Below are positions 21,832 to 30,614 of a stretch of DNA of 31,847 bases, in pieces. The position numbers and the translations under genes were made by a program. The DNA is from an uncultured Collinsella sp. (GTDB taxonomy: Bacteria; Actinomycetota; Coriobacteriia; Coriobacteriales; Coriobacteriaceae). Every line of letters begins with the position of its first letter. Within the stretch, counting starts at the first letter, position 1. Below the pieces are notes generated by a model that was not told the origin of the DNA, ran no database searches, and was given only the letters and a program-made list of their open reading frames with translations. The stretch lies in assembly GCA_902467875.1 (NCBI GenBank), contig CABQWP010000018.1:1-31847 (forward strand), in the 5' to 3' direction.

Positions 21832-23115
21832 TTAGCCCAAAACGTCCGACAGAATCTCGACCAAACTGTCCACGTCGGCTTCCTCGCAGACGAGCGGCGG
21901 CAAGAAACGCAGCGTATGGGCACCCGTAGCGTTAATCACGGCACCGGCAGCCAGCGCGCGGGCAACAATATCATGCGCGTCGCCCGCGGCATCATCCAAA
22001 TCGCAGCCGAGCATCAGGCCACGGCCACGCACCTCTACCACATGTGGAAGCTTAGCCAGCGCCTGCTCCATATAGGCGCCCACCTTGGCGGCATGCTCAG
22101 CGTAGTCGCCGTGCACAAGCGCGGAAAGCGTCGCGGCGCACGCCGCGACGGCCAAGCAGCTACCGCCAAAGGTCGAGCCGTGGTCGCCCGGCTTAAACAC
22201 GTCGGCAATCTCCTTCTTTGCCACGACGGCACCCATGGGCACGCCATCAGCAATGCCCTTGGCAAGGCTCATAATGTCAGGCTCCACGCCATAAGTCTGG
22301 AACGCAAACGGCTTACCCGTGCGGAAGATACCGCACTGGACCTCGTCGGCGATAAGCACGGCGCCCACTTCGTGTGCCAGGTCGTGCGCTGCCGCCATAA
22401 ACTCCTCGGTCATAGGGTGCACGCCACTCTCACCTTGGATCGGCTCGAGCATCACGGCGCAAATTTCACTGCCCAGCTGCTTAAAGATCGCACGCAGTTC
22501 ATCGACATCGTTGGGCGTGCAGGCCACAAAGCCACCCGGCAGCGGGCGGAAGCTGTCCTGCAGCCAATCCTGCATGGTGGCGGCAATGGTCTCGAGCGTA
22601 CGGCCGTGGAACCCGCCGCGCATGCACACGATGGTGTTGCCGCCATTACCGGCACGCTTGGCGTACAGGCGCGCGAGCTTCATCGAGCCCTCGTTGGCCT
22701 CGGCGCCAGAGTTGGCAAAGAAGGTCTCCCAAACCTGCTCATCCGCAGCCGGGGCACCAAGAGCAGCTGCCGTGGTCTCATCGCCGGCGACAATGGCATC
22801 GGCAAGCACGCGCGCACCATCTACGTCGTCGTTAGCAAGCTTGGACAGCAGCGCCGCGACCTGTCCGCGCTGCTCGATGTAGAAGTAATTGGAGACATGC
22901 ATGAGCTTTTTGGTCTGTGCCTCGAGCGCCGAGAGCACAGCCAGGTCGCCATGACCTAGGCTGCACACGCCGATGCCGGCAAGAAAGTCGAGGTACTCAC
23001 GGCCATCGTCGCCGGTGAGCTTCATGCCGTGACCCTCGACAAACTCGACCGGAGAGCGGCCAAAGGTATGCATAACGTAATGGGATTCAAGCGATTGCTG
23101 AGCTGCAAGTGACAT
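21832..23115 (-). CDS. argD: Acetylornithine aminotransferase
   Basis: A PLP enzyme converting N-acetylglutamate semialdehyde to N-acetylornithine. 427 residues. Class III aminotransferase motifs are NYFYIEQRG, FFANSGAEANEGSMKLAR, the PLP-aspartate loop LIADEVQCGIFRTG (D257) and the Schiff-base lysine K286 in SLAKGIADGVPMGA. Residues about 93-128 (ANDDVDGARVLADAIVAGDE to the following VWETFF) look like an insertion of roughly 30 residues before FFANSGAEANE compared with typical ArgD. ATG at 23115 with AAGG 8 nt upstream. Last gene of argC-argJ-argB-argD, 69 nt after argB. Related ornithine or GABA aminotransferases are excluded by context. Confidence 0.92.
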   Translation of the reverse strand: MSLAAQQSLESHYVMHTFGRSPVEFVEGHGMKLTGDDGREYLDFLAGIGVCSLGHGDLAVLSALEAQTKKLMHVSNYFYIEQRGQVAALLSKLANDDVDGARVLADAIVAGDETTAAALGAPAADEQVWETFFANSGAEANEGSMKLARLYAKRAGNGGNTIVCMRGGFHGRTLETIAATMQDWLQDSFRPLPGGFVACTPNDVDELRAIFKQLGSEICAVMLEPIQGESGVHPMTEEFMAAAHDLAHEVGAVLIADEVQCGIFRTGKPFAFQTYGVEPDIMSLAKGIADGVPMGAVVAKKEIADVFKPGDHGSTFGGSCLAVAACAATLSALVHGDYAEHAAKVGAYMEQALAKLPHVVEVRGRGLMLGCDLDDAAGDAHDIVARALAAGAVINATGAHTLRFLPPLVCEEADVDSLVEILSDVLG

Positions 23116-23184
23116 GGGATGCCTTTCGTTGGGCGCCAGCCGGCGCGGGGCTATGGGTGCAGGAATGGGGCGGCTGCGGGTCAG

Positions 23185-24165
23185 CTAGACCGTCTGAAGT
23201 TTCTCGACCTCGTCAAGGTTTTCGGTCAGACGCGCAGCAAACGTCGAAAGCGGATGCGGATGCGTATCGAACTCGTAAGCCGTCTCGGTGGAATGGATCA
23301 CGGTGCCGACGCCGGCATCGGTCAGCAGCTCCAGGAGCAGCGAATGCGGCGTAGTACCGTTAATGATGTGGGCTCGGAACACGCCAGCGGTAAGCGCATC
23401 GACAGCCGCACGCAGCTTGGGAATCATGCCCTTATCGACCTCGTCGCCGTAGAGCATTTCGTTAACCTCGTCGAGTGTTAGGTTGGAGATAAGCGAGTCC
23501 TTGTCGCTAAAGTCCTTGTACAGGCCATCGACATCGGTCAAAAAGATCGCCTTATGCGCGTGGAGCGCCGCGGCAACGGCACCGGCGGCGGTATCGGCGT
23601 TGATGTTGAAGAAACCGCCGTCCTCCCCCGCCGCGACGGTAGCGATGACGGGGATGTACTCGCTATCGAGTAAGCGCTCGATATAGTCGGTGTTGACGTG
23701 CGTCACTTTGCCCACGCGACCGAGCTCGGGGTCGAGCGACTCGGCGATGAGCGTGCCGGCATCGCTGCCCGACACGCCCACGGCCAGGTTGCCGTGGTGG
23801 TTGATGGCAGCAACCAGCTCCTGGTTAACCTTGCCGCCCAGCACCTCGCGCACGATATCCATAGTCGCCGGCGTGGTCACGCGCTGGCCGTTCTTAAACT
23901 CGACGGGAATATCGTAATGGCTCAGCGCCTCGTTGATAGCCTTGCCGCCGCCGTGCACGATGACGGGGCGCATACCGATGATCTTGAGCAAAACGATGTC
24001 GCTCATCACGTCGCGGCGCAGCTGCTCATCAACCATGGCGGCTCCGCCATATTTGATAACAACCGTCTTGCCGGTCAGGTTCTTAATCCACGGCAGCGCT
24101 TCGAACAGCAGCTGCGCGGTTGCTTCGTTGGATTCGCTCGAACGACAATCGCGTGCGAATTTCAT
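23185..24165 (-). CDS. argB: Acetylglutamate kinase
   Basis: Phosphorylates N-acetylglutamate, the controlled step of arginine synthesis. About 326 residues. The amino-acid kinase fold shows KTVVIKYGGAAM, VIVHGGGKAIN, VGVSGSDAGTL, INADTAAGAVAAAL and FLTDVDGLY. The N-terminal region (SNEATAQLLFEALPWIKNL) corresponds to the extra helix found in arginine-inhibited hexameric enzymes, so feedback inhibition is likely (inference). I chose the ATG at 24165 because GAGG lies 6 nt upstream; an ATG at 24225 would add a poorly structured 20 residues. It lies 81 nt after argJ. Confidence 0.94.
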   Translation of the reverse strand: MKFARDCRSSESNEATAQLLFEALPWIKNLTGKTVVIKYGGAAMVDEQLRRDVMSDIVLLKIIGMRPVIVHGGGKAINEALSHYDIPVEFKNGQRVTTPATMDIVREVLGGKVNQELVAAINHHGNLAVGVSGSDAGTLIAESLDPELGRVGKVTHVNTDYIERLLDSEYIPVIATVAAGEDGGFFNINADTAAGAVAAALHAHKAIFLTDVDGLYKDFSDKDSLISNLTLDEVNEMLYGDEVDKGMIPKLRAAVDALTAGVFRAHIINGTTPHSLLLELLTDAGVGTVIHSTETAYEFDTHPHPLSTFAARLTENLDEVEKLQTV

Positions 24166-24246
24166 AATGTGCCTCGTCTTTCGTATCGTTATCGCGCCGT
24201 GCTCCGCTGTCCGCAATCGCGGCAAGATGCGCAGCGTGCCTGGAAT

Positions 24247-25515
24247 CTAGGAACGGTAGTCGCCGTTGATGGAGATGTACTCGTGCGTGAGGTCGCAGGT
24301 CCACACGGTCGTTGCCGCGTCGCCTGCGCCCAGGTCGGCCGAGACCACGATCTCGGACGCCTCGAAACGTCGTAGAGCCTCGTCCTCGTCAAAGGGAACA
24401 GTCAGACCGTCGCGACAGACAGGCATGCCCATCATGTCGATGGAAACGTCTTCCTGATTAAACTTCACGCCGCACTTGCCAAGCGCCATGGCAACGCGAC
24501 CCCAGTTGCAGTCGTGGCCGGCGATGCAGGTCTTAACGAGCGGCGAGTTGGCAACGGCACGGGCGGCGATATCGGCTTCCTCGTCGTTCACGGCGCCGTT
24601 AACGTTGACCGTAACAAGCTTGGATGCGCCCTCACCATCGGCGGCGATATTGCGCGCCAGGCTCTCGCACACCTCGTGCACGGCAAATGCCAACTCGTCG
24701 AAGGCATCGGAGCCCTCGACGATAGGCTCGGCATCTGCGGCAGCGGCGCCGGAGGCAAGCATGATGCAGGTGTCGTTGGTCGAGGTGTCGGAATCGACCG
24801 TTACCTTGTTAAAGGTCTGCTTGACGGTCGAGAGCAGCAGGGCATGAAGTGCCGCAGGCTCGACGGGGGCATCGGTGGTGATAACTGCGATCATGGTGGC
24901 CATGTTGGGCATGATCATGCCCGAGCCCTTGCACATTCCGCCTACCGTATAGACATTGCCCGCATGACCCGCAGCCTCGCTGACATAGGACACGGCGTAC
25001 TCCTTGGAGTGCGTGTCAGTCGTCATGATGGCGCGAGCGGCATCGGCGCCACCGTGGGCGGAGAGCGCCTCGTAGGCAGCAGGAATGGCGGTCTCAAACG
25101 TGTCGATCGGCAGAATCTGGCCAATCACACCCGTGGAGGCAACCAGAATCTGCTGGGGTTCGCAGCCGATGACCTGCGATGCGATGCTGCACGTCTCGCG
25201 CGCGCATGCAAGGCCGGTCTCACCCGTGGCGGCGTTGGCATTGCCAGAGTTGACCGAAACGCCGGCGATGACGCCATAGCCCTTGTCGGCACCGCCCAAG
25301 TTGGCACGGCTCACCTGCACGGGCGCCGCGCAAAAGCGATTGGTGGTAAACACGCCAGCACCGGGACAGGGTTTATCGGGCACGACGAGCGCGTAATCCA
25401 GACGCTCGGGGTTCTTGCGGAACCCAGCGTGGATGCCCGCAGCTTTAAAACCAGCCGCAGCCGTAACGCCACCCTCGACGGCGCGAATCTTGATATCAAA
25501 CAGCTCGGTATTCAT
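24247..25515 (-). CDS. argJ: Glutamate N-acetyltransferase / ornithine acetyltransferase
   Basis: Transfers the acetyl group from N-acetylornithine back to glutamate, making a cyclic pathway; some members also use acetyl-CoA. 422 residues. The proenzyme cleaves itself before a threonine: KGSGMIMPNMATMIA gives T207 as the nucleophile. The oxyanion-hole segment STGVIGQILP lies near residue 128, and the C-terminus carries CNWGRVAMALGKCG and SADLGAGDAA. Where many enzymes have His after the GMI of the cleavage motif, this one has Met. ATG at 25515 with GGAG 11 nt upstream, a somewhat long spacing. The argC-argJ gap is 134 nt, containing a GAGTGG...CCACTC hairpin but no good terminator. Confidence 0.94.
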   Translation of the reverse strand: MNTELFDIKIRAVEGGVTAAAGFKAAGIHAGFRKNPERLDYALVVPDKPCPGAGVFTTNRFCAAPVQVSRANLGGADKGYGVIAGVSVNSGNANAATGETGLACARETCSIASQVIGCEPQQILVASTGVIGQILPIDTFETAIPAAYEALSAHGGADAARAIMTTDTHSKEYAVSYVSEAAGHAGNVYTVGGMCKGSGMIMPNMATMIAVITTDAPVEPAALHALLLSTVKQTFNKVTVDSDTSTNDTCIMLASGAAAADAEPIVEGSDAFDELAFAVHEVCESLARNIAADGEGASKLVTVNVNGAVNDEEADIAARAVANSPLVKTCIAGHDCNWGRVAMALGKCGVKFNQEDVSIDMMGMPVCRDGLTVPFDEDEALRRFEASEIVVSADLGAGDAATTVWTCDLTHEYISINGDYRS

Positions 25516-25649
25516 CGTCTTTATGACTCCTTATGTCAAACAAAAAACGGACATCGGTTGGTGCGCCATGCCAGTCGTAATCATGAGACCAGCTTAAGAG
25601 TGGCGCCCCACTCGATGCCCGACTACCAAATCGTTAACAATCGAATGTG

Positions 25650-26720
25650 CTACACCGGGCACGCCACTGTGGGCAAGCCTCGTCGCTCGTCAAAGCCAAA
25701 GACGATATTGGCGCACTGGACTGCTTGGCCCGCAGCGCCCTTGCACAGATTGTCGATGGCGCCCGTCGCCACCAGCACGCCCGCGCGCTTGTTGAGCGCG
25801 AGGCCGATCTGGGCGGCGTTGGTGCCGACGACCGAAGCCGTCTTGGGCTGCTGGCCGGCGTCGAGCACACGCACAAAGGTGCGTCCAGCGTAGAACTGCT
25901 TGTAATAGTCGACAACATCCTCAAGAGCCAGGGAGTCGATAGCCTGCGGCGTAAGCGGCATCGTCACCGTGGAGAGCAGGCCACGCTTGAGCGGTGCCAG
26001 GTGCGGGGTAAAGACGACGCGATCGGTCAGGCCAAGGATTTGCTCAATCTCGGGCGTGTGGCGATGCTTGCCCACGCCGTAGGCCTCCAAATTCTCGTCG
26101 GCGCTGCAAAAATGCGTACGAGCGTTGCAAGACTTGCCGGCACCCGTCACACCGCTGATGGCATCGACAATCACGGGACCGTTCTCGGCCACCCAGCCCG
26201 CACGCACGGCAGGAGCGGCAACAAGGCTCGTTGCGGTGGGATAGCAACCGGCGCAGGCGACCAGCACGGGTTTGCCGTCGGCATGGTCGGATGCGGCGGT
26301 CTCCAAGTCCCGGCAGAATAGCTCGGGTAGGCCAAAGGCACGGGTCTTGAGCAGCTCGGGGCTCGTATGCTCGGCGGCATACCACGTCTCAAAGACGGAC
26401 GCGTCGTTCAGGCGGTAGTCGGCCGAAAGATCGAAGCAGGAGACGCCCGCGGCAAGCAGGGCGGGCACCTGCGCCATGGCAGCCGTATGCGGCACGGCAA
26501 GAAAAACCGCATCGCAGCTCTTAAGCTCGGGGGCGTCATGCGTGGTGAAAACCAGATCGCTCACGCCAGCAAAGCTCGGATACACCGCGGACAGCGGCTG
26601 GCCGGCATCGGCGTTGGACGTAATGGCAACAAGTTCAAACTCGGGATGGCCGAGCACGAGGCGAATGAGCTCGGCTCCGGCATATCCAGCCGCGCCGACG
26701 ATTCCAACCTTCAATGACAT
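25650..26720 (-). CDS. argC: N-acetyl-gamma-glutamyl-phosphate reductase
   Basis: An NADPH-dependent reductase that makes N-acetylglutamate semialdehyde. 356 residues. The N-terminal Rossmann motif is VGIVGAAGYAGAELIRL, the catalytic cysteine C159 is in AGCYPTATS, and HFCSADENLEAYGVGKHRHTPEI and FTPHLAPLKRGLLSTV are family landmarks. ATG at 26720 with AAGGAG 8 nt upstream. First gene of the arginine operon; the palindrome at 26806-26842 lies 86 nt upstream. Confidence 0.95.
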   Translation of the reverse strand: MSLKVGIVGAAGYAGAELIRLVLGHPEFELVAITSNADAGQPLSAVYPSFAGVSDLVFTTHDAPELKSCDAVFLAVPHTAAMAQVPALLAAGVSCFDLSADYRLNDASVFETWYAAEHTSPELLKTRAFGLPELFCRDLETAASDHADGKPVLVACAGCYPTATSLVAAPAVRAGWVAENGPVIVDAISGVTGAGKSCNARTHFCSADENLEAYGVGKHRHTPEIEQILGLTDRVVFTPHLAPLKRGLLSTVTMPLTPQAIDSLALEDVVDYYKQFYAGRTFVRVLDAGQQPKTASVVGTNAAQIGLALNKRAGVLVATGAIDNLCKGAAGQAVQCANIVFGFDERRGLPTVACPV

Positions 26721-26805
26721 ATCAGACTCCTTGTCTGCGATTTATGCACCGATGCGCATTTCGCAGTGGTCGTTATGAAGTGGGTTGAAACTTTAGCACC
26801 AAAAG

Positions 26806-26842
26806 ATGCATGAATACGTAAATGGCTTGCATATTCATGCAT
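26806..26842. promoter_or_regulatory. ARG-box-like operator upstream of argC
   Basis: ATGCATGAATA (26806-26816) and TATTCATGCAT (26832-26842) are perfect inverted 11-mers, each carrying the TGAAT/ATTCA half-site of ArgR boxes. Extending each inward gives GCATGAATACGTAA and GCATGAATATGCAA, so two similar boxes face each other. Its position fits repression of argCJBD by ArgR with arginine. The argR gene is not in the window. Confidence 0.6.
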
Positions 26843-26886
26843 TGAAACATTCCCGACACATTCGCTTGAAGGAATTGACAAATGGA

Positions 26887-26940
26887 GCGGGCCCCGTATT
26901 GACCGGCGCTCCTAACGGCGCCGGGCAATACGGGGCCCGC
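26887..26940. repeat. 54-bp GC-rich hairpin between the flavin and arginine operons
   Basis: GCGGGCCCCGTATTG pairs perfectly with CAATACGGGGCCCGC, and inside CCGGCGC pairs with GCGCCGG, giving about 22 bp with a short loop. It lies 37 nt after the last gene of the flavin operon. Only a weak T-rich sequence (ATTTGTC) follows on the minus strand. Probably the operon's transcript end or a stabilising hairpin. Confidence 0.65.
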
Positions 26941-26977
26941 CCATGCGAAAACCAAGTTGTTAGGATGCGCCAGCTGG

Positions 26978-27388
26978 CTAGAGCTCGACCGGCACCCATT
27001 CGTCGTGATTGCAGATAAAAGCCTCGGGATCCTCGACGCTAAAGAAGACGAGCGTGGGGTCGTTAGGCCCCTCATAGTGCTCGCCCAGGTGCTCTAGATG
27101 CTTCCACCCGGCTTCGCGCATTTCGTCTAAAGCCCGGTCATCCAAGCCGGCACGCCCGCGCAAGATGAGCCAGCCATGGCCCGGCCACCAACTCGTGGCC
27201 TCAAAGCGCTGATTTTGCAGCAGCTCCTGCCACACATCCTTGGTGCGCGCCGTTACAAACCACAGTTTGCCGTCCTGAATCTGTGCAAACGAGAACGGAC
27301 GCACATGTGGCTGTCCGTCCACGCTCGTCGCCAAATACCATGCCGGCACCGACGTCAGATACTCCAAAACCGTATTCAATCCGTCCAC
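26978..27388 (-). CDS. Pyridoxamine 5'-phosphate oxidase-like FMN-binding split-barrel protein (copy 1)
   Basis: A 136-residue protein of the uncharacterised split-barrel group related to COG5015; substrate unknown. The signatures are PAWYLATSVDGQPHVRPFSFA, which supplies FMN-phosphate contacts, and DGKLWFVTARTKDVWQEL. It ends with a conserved FFSVEDPEAF segment. It lacks the full length and substrate motifs of PdxH, so a genuine PNP oxidase is unlikely. The start is a GTG at 27388 with AGGAGG 4 nt upstream. It lies 44 nt after copy 2, which shares the PAWYLAT, VRPFSFA, DGKLWF and KDVW blocks, so the pair is an old tandem duplication. Last gene of the FMN-riboswitch operon. Confidence 0.78.
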   Translation of the reverse strand: MDGLNTVLEYLTSVPAWYLATSVDGQPHVRPFSFAQIQDGKLWFVTARTKDVWQELLQNQRFEATSWWPGHGWLILRGRAGLDDRALDEMREAGWKHLEHLGEHYEGPNDPTLVFFSVEDPEAFICNHDEWVPVEL

Positions 27389-27432
27389 GTTTCCTCCTGT
27401 ACTAGCTAGTTTGGGAACCTGGTTTGTGCGAG

Positions 27433-27879
27433 CTAGAGCTCCAGGCGCTCCTCGCTGCCGTCGATATCACAGAAGCGCGCGACAATATTGCGGACCGAAA
27501 AGAAAGCAAGGCGGCCGTCGTTGGCACTCTCGTGTTCCTCGCCAATGCCCACCATGTGCTTAAAACCCGCTTGACGCACCTTGTCGCTCGCAACTGCGTC
27601 GTCCTCAAGTGCGGCTTCGCCGGTCAATACGATCCAACATTCCCCCGGCTTCCAGCCCGAGAGCTCAAACTTGGGATTCGCACTCAGCTCCGCCCACACA
27701 TCCTTGTCGCGCGATGTGCAAAACCACAGCTTACCGTCATCGACCATGGCAAACGAAAACGGCCTCACGCGAGGCTGATGCCCGTCGCTTGCATCGGTCG
27801 TGGCCAGATACCACGCCGGAATGCGCCTGAGATACGAACAGGCGCGCTCAAGCTGAGCTGTGCGGTCGTTGTCGGTCAT
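27433..27879 (-). CDS. Pyridoxamine 5'-phosphate oxidase-like FMN-binding split-barrel protein (copy 2)
   Basis: 148 residues, paralogous to the next gene. IPAWYLATTDASDGHQPRVR then PFSFAMVDDGKLWFCTSRDK, and a C-terminal LAFFSVRNIVARFCDI, give the split-barrel flavin fold. Substrate unknown. ATG at 27879 with GGAAAGGGG upstream. The ecfT stop is only 30 nt before it, without a terminator, so it is probably on the ribU-ecfAA'-ecfT transcript and controlled by the FMN riboswitch. Known relatives bind FMN, F420 or heme; FMN is favoured here by context (inference). Confidence 0.78.
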   Translation of the reverse strand: MTDNDRTAQLERACSYLRRIPAWYLATTDASDGHQPRVRPFSFAMVDDGKLWFCTSRDKDVWAELSANPKFELSGWKPGECWIVLTGEAALEDDAVASDKVRQAGFKHMVGIGEEHESANDGRLAFFSVRNIVARFCDIDGSEERLEL

Positions 27880-27909
27880 AGGGACCCCTTTCCTGCGCTC
27901 GAATCGCGC

Positions 27910-28710
27910 CTAAACAAGTTGAAGGTTGATGACGATGACGCAGATGAGCAGCAACGCCGTCACCACCGCCGCCAATGCATCGCCGCGGCCAAACGTAAGT
28001 GCATGCAGACGCGTGCGTCCCTGTTCGCCGTGATAGCAACGCGCATCCATGGCGGCCGAAAGCGTTTCGGCATGACGGAACACGCCCGTGAACAGCGGAA
28101 TGGCCACACTGCCGAGCATACGCACGCCGCCGAGCGGGCCTCCCGTCACGCGCGCACCGCGGCTCGCCTGCGCATCGGCCGTCTGCTTCATCTCGGTAGC
28201 GAACTGCGGCATAAAGCGCAACGCGATACCCATGATCATGCCGAGCTCATGCGCCGGAAGCCCCACGCGCGCAAACGGTGCGAGCAGACGCTCAAAGCCC
28301 GCGGTGAGGTCGAGCGTGGGGGTGGTGAGCGTAATGGCGCTCATGCCGGCCATCATCAGGGTCAGGCGGCACGCCATAAACGCCGCAGAACGCAGTGAGC
28401 CCTCGCTTATCTGCAAAAAGCCGAGCTGCCACAGAATGCGCCCACTCTGATCGGTAAACAAGTTGAGCACCGCGACCACGACGACGATTGCCAGCAGCGG
28501 CGCCATCGATGATAGGACCCGGCGCAACGGCACCCGAGACACGGCATAGATCAGCACAACGAAAATTGCGACCGGGGCCAGTCCGCGGAAGCCACTGACC
28601 GTGAGCGTCGTGATCAGAAACACAAAGCCCAAGAGCAACTTGGTTCGCGGGTCCAAGCGGTGGATTGCACTATCGCCGGGATAGTAACTGCCAAACGAAA
28701 ACGCCTCCAT
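27910..28710 (-). CDS. ecfT: Energy-coupling factor transporter transmembrane protein EcfT
   Basis: The membrane scaffold that couples the two ATPase domains to the substrate-binding S component. 266 residues with about five or six helices. Shows SAIHRLDPRTKLLLGFVF near the N-terminus, typical of EcfT. The coupling-helix region includes ALRFMPQFATEMKQTADAQASRG, with the A-R-G motif, and later MDARCYHG in place of the usual second ARG. The start codon overlaps the ecfA stop by 1 nt (TGATG), so translation is coupled. Third gene of the riboflavin-uptake operon. Confidence 0.92.
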   Translation of the reverse strand: MEAFSFGSYYPGDSAIHRLDPRTKLLLGFVFLITTLTVSGFRGLAPVAIFVVLIYAVSRVPLRRVLSSMAPLLAIVVVVAVLNLFTDQSGRILWQLGFLQISEGSLRSAAFMACRLTLMMAGMSAITLTTPTLDLTAGFERLLAPFARVGLPAHELGMIMGIALRFMPQFATEMKQTADAQASRGARVTGGPLGGVRMLGSVAIPLFTGVFRHAETLSAAMDARCYHGEQGRTRLHALTFGRGDALAAVVTALLLICVIVINLQLV

Positions 28711-30614
28711 CAGCAGCCCTCCTCTCGCGCGACCGTCTTGGATTTAGCAATGTCCGCGACGTTAGAAGGACCGTCCGAGCGACCGATCAGCAAATCTACC
28801 AACTCGTCGGCCAACGACTCAACCGTATAGAGCCCGCCGCGACGCAGCGGCACGCCCGCTTCCGCGAGCGCCAACGCCATGCGCTGAGCAGCAGGTACGC
28901 CCAAGCCGATCGACTTGAGCTCATCGGCATGCGCAAACACCTGCACGGGGGTTCCCTCGGCAAACACTGCACCTTCGTTCATTACGACGATGCGGTCGCA
29001 GCAATTGGCCAGGTCATCCATACTATGCGAAACCATGACAACGGTCAGGCCATCGCGGTGAAGTCGATCGATAAGCTCAAGGAAATCCCTGCACGCAGCC
29101 GGATCGAGCCCCGCCATGGGCTCATCGAGCACCAAGACTTCGGGCTCCATGGCGAGCACGCCGGCGAATGCCACACGTCGTTGCTGACCGCCCGAAAGCT
29201 CAAAGGGACTCTTGCCGCCGACCGTGGAAAGGTCGAGGCCCACGCGTGAGAGCGATGACTCGACACGACGGTCGACTTCATCTTGCGGCAAGCCAAGGTT
29301 ATGCGGACCAAACGCCACGTCCTGCGCCACGGTTTCGGCAAACAGCTGACGCTCAGGATATTGAAACACCACGCCGACCTTGGCCTTAACCGCGGCGGCG
29401 TCTTTCTTGTTTGACAGATCAAGCCCCAGCGCGCGAACGGATCCCTCCTGGGGGCGAATCAAACCGTTGAGATGCTGGACCAGCGTCGACTTACCCGAAC
29501 CGGTATGACCTGCCAAGCCCAGGAATTCGCCGCGACGCACCGTCAGCGATACATCGCGCAGCGCCCACGGGCTGCTGGGGTCGTTTCCCCAGAGAGCCTG
29601 TTTGTTCGATGAACCCTCGGCGGCCGAGCGCTTGTGCCAACGGCGACGCTCGCGGGCGCTCAGCGAATAACTGTACGAAACATGGGATAGCTCTATGACG
29701 GGCTCCGACGCGTTGCCCTCGTTGTCTACCGGAACAGTGCCGTCAGCGATTTCCAACTGGGATGCGGAAGACTGCCCCACGGTGCCTGCCCCACTTCGCT
29801 CGGCATAAGTCTCCACAACCTCGGCAACCATATCCGCCTCACGCACCTGCGCGCAAACGGGTACGCCCTTCTCACGAAGTGCCCTACCTAGACAGCACGA
29901 CGCCGGCATATCCAAGTTGAGCTGCGCAAGTTCGTCCGCCCGCGTCAAGATTTCCTCGGGCGTACCGAGCATGGCAACGCGCCCCGCCCGAAACACCGCG
30001 ACACGATCGGCCTCGGCAGCCTCTTCCATAAAGTGCGTAATCATCACGATGGTCATGCCACGATCGTGGAGCGCACGGCAAGCCTTCATGAGGCCCTTGC
30101 GTCCACGCGGATCGAGCATCGAGGAAGCCTCGTCCAATATGAGCACGCGCGGTTCCATGGCGAGCACGCCGGCAAGCGCCACGCGCTGCTTTTGGCCGCC
30201 CGAAAGCGCGTGGGTCTCGTGGCGCTCAAAGCCCACCAGGCCCACGCCCTTCAGTGCCTCGCGTACGCGCTGCGCAATTTGCGCCGATGGCACGCCAAGG
30301 TTTTCAGGACCAAACGCAACGTCATCTTCGACAAGCGTTGCTACCAGCTGATCATCGGGATTCTGGAATACCATGCCCGCGGTCGAACGAATGTCGTAGA
30401 CCAGCTCGGGGTCGGACGCATCCATGCCGTTGACGCGTACCGTGCCCGCATCGGGCTGCAACAGTGCATTCAGATGCTTGGCAAACGTCGACTTGCCCGA
30501 CCCATTGCCACCGAGGATGCAGAAAAACTCGCCATCCTCGATGTTCAGATCGACGCCGTCGAGTGCCGGTGCGGCACCGTCATAGCTAAAGGAAACGCCC
30601 CGACACTCAATCAT
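28710..30614 (-). CDS. Fused ECF transporter ATPase (EcfA and EcfA' in one chain)
   Basis: The energising ATPase of the ECF importer. 634 residues hold two complete ABC domains. The first has Walker A GGNGSGKST at 35-43, signature LSGGQKQR at 137-144, Walker B LILDEASSMLDP and switch ITHF. The second has Walker A GHTGSGKST at 369-377, LSGGQQRR at 473-480, LVLDEPMAGLDP and VSHS. A linker at about 265-350 is hydrophilic and low in conservation. Most ECF systems encode EcfA and EcfA' as separate proteins; here fusion fixes a 1:1 heterodimer. ATG at 30614 overlaps the ribU stop by 4 nt (ATGA) and its own stop overlaps ecfT. The neighbouring S component and riboswitch indicate riboflavin. Confidence 0.92.
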   Translation of the reverse strand: MIECRGVSFSYDGAAPALDGVDLNIEDGEFFCILGGNGSGKSTFAKHLNALLQPDAGTVRVNGMDASDPELVYDIRSTAGMVFQNPDDQLVATLVEDDVAFGPENLGVPSAQIAQRVREALKGVGLVGFERHETHALSGGQKQRVALAGVLAMEPRVLILDEASSMLDPRGRKGLMKACRALHDRGMTIVMITHFMEEAAEADRVAVFRAGRVAMLGTPEEILTRADELAQLNLDMPASCCLGRALREKGVPVCAQVREADMVAEVVETYAERSGAGTVGQSSASQLEIADGTVPVDNEGNASEPVIELSHVSYSYSLSARERRRWHKRSAAEGSSNKQALWGNDPSSPWALRDVSLTVRRGEFLGLAGHTGSGKSTLVQHLNGLIRPQEGSVRALGLDLSNKKDAAAVKAKVGVVFQYPERQLFAETVAQDVAFGPHNLGLPQDEVDRRVESSLSRVGLDLSTVGGKSPFELSGGQQRRVAFAGVLAMEPEVLVLDEPMAGLDPAACRDFLELIDRLHRDGLTVVMVSHSMDDLANCCDRIVVMNEGAVFAEGTPVQVFAHADELKSIGLGVPAAQRMALALAEAGVPLRRGGLYTVESLADELVDLLIGRSDGPSNVADIAKSKTVAREEGC

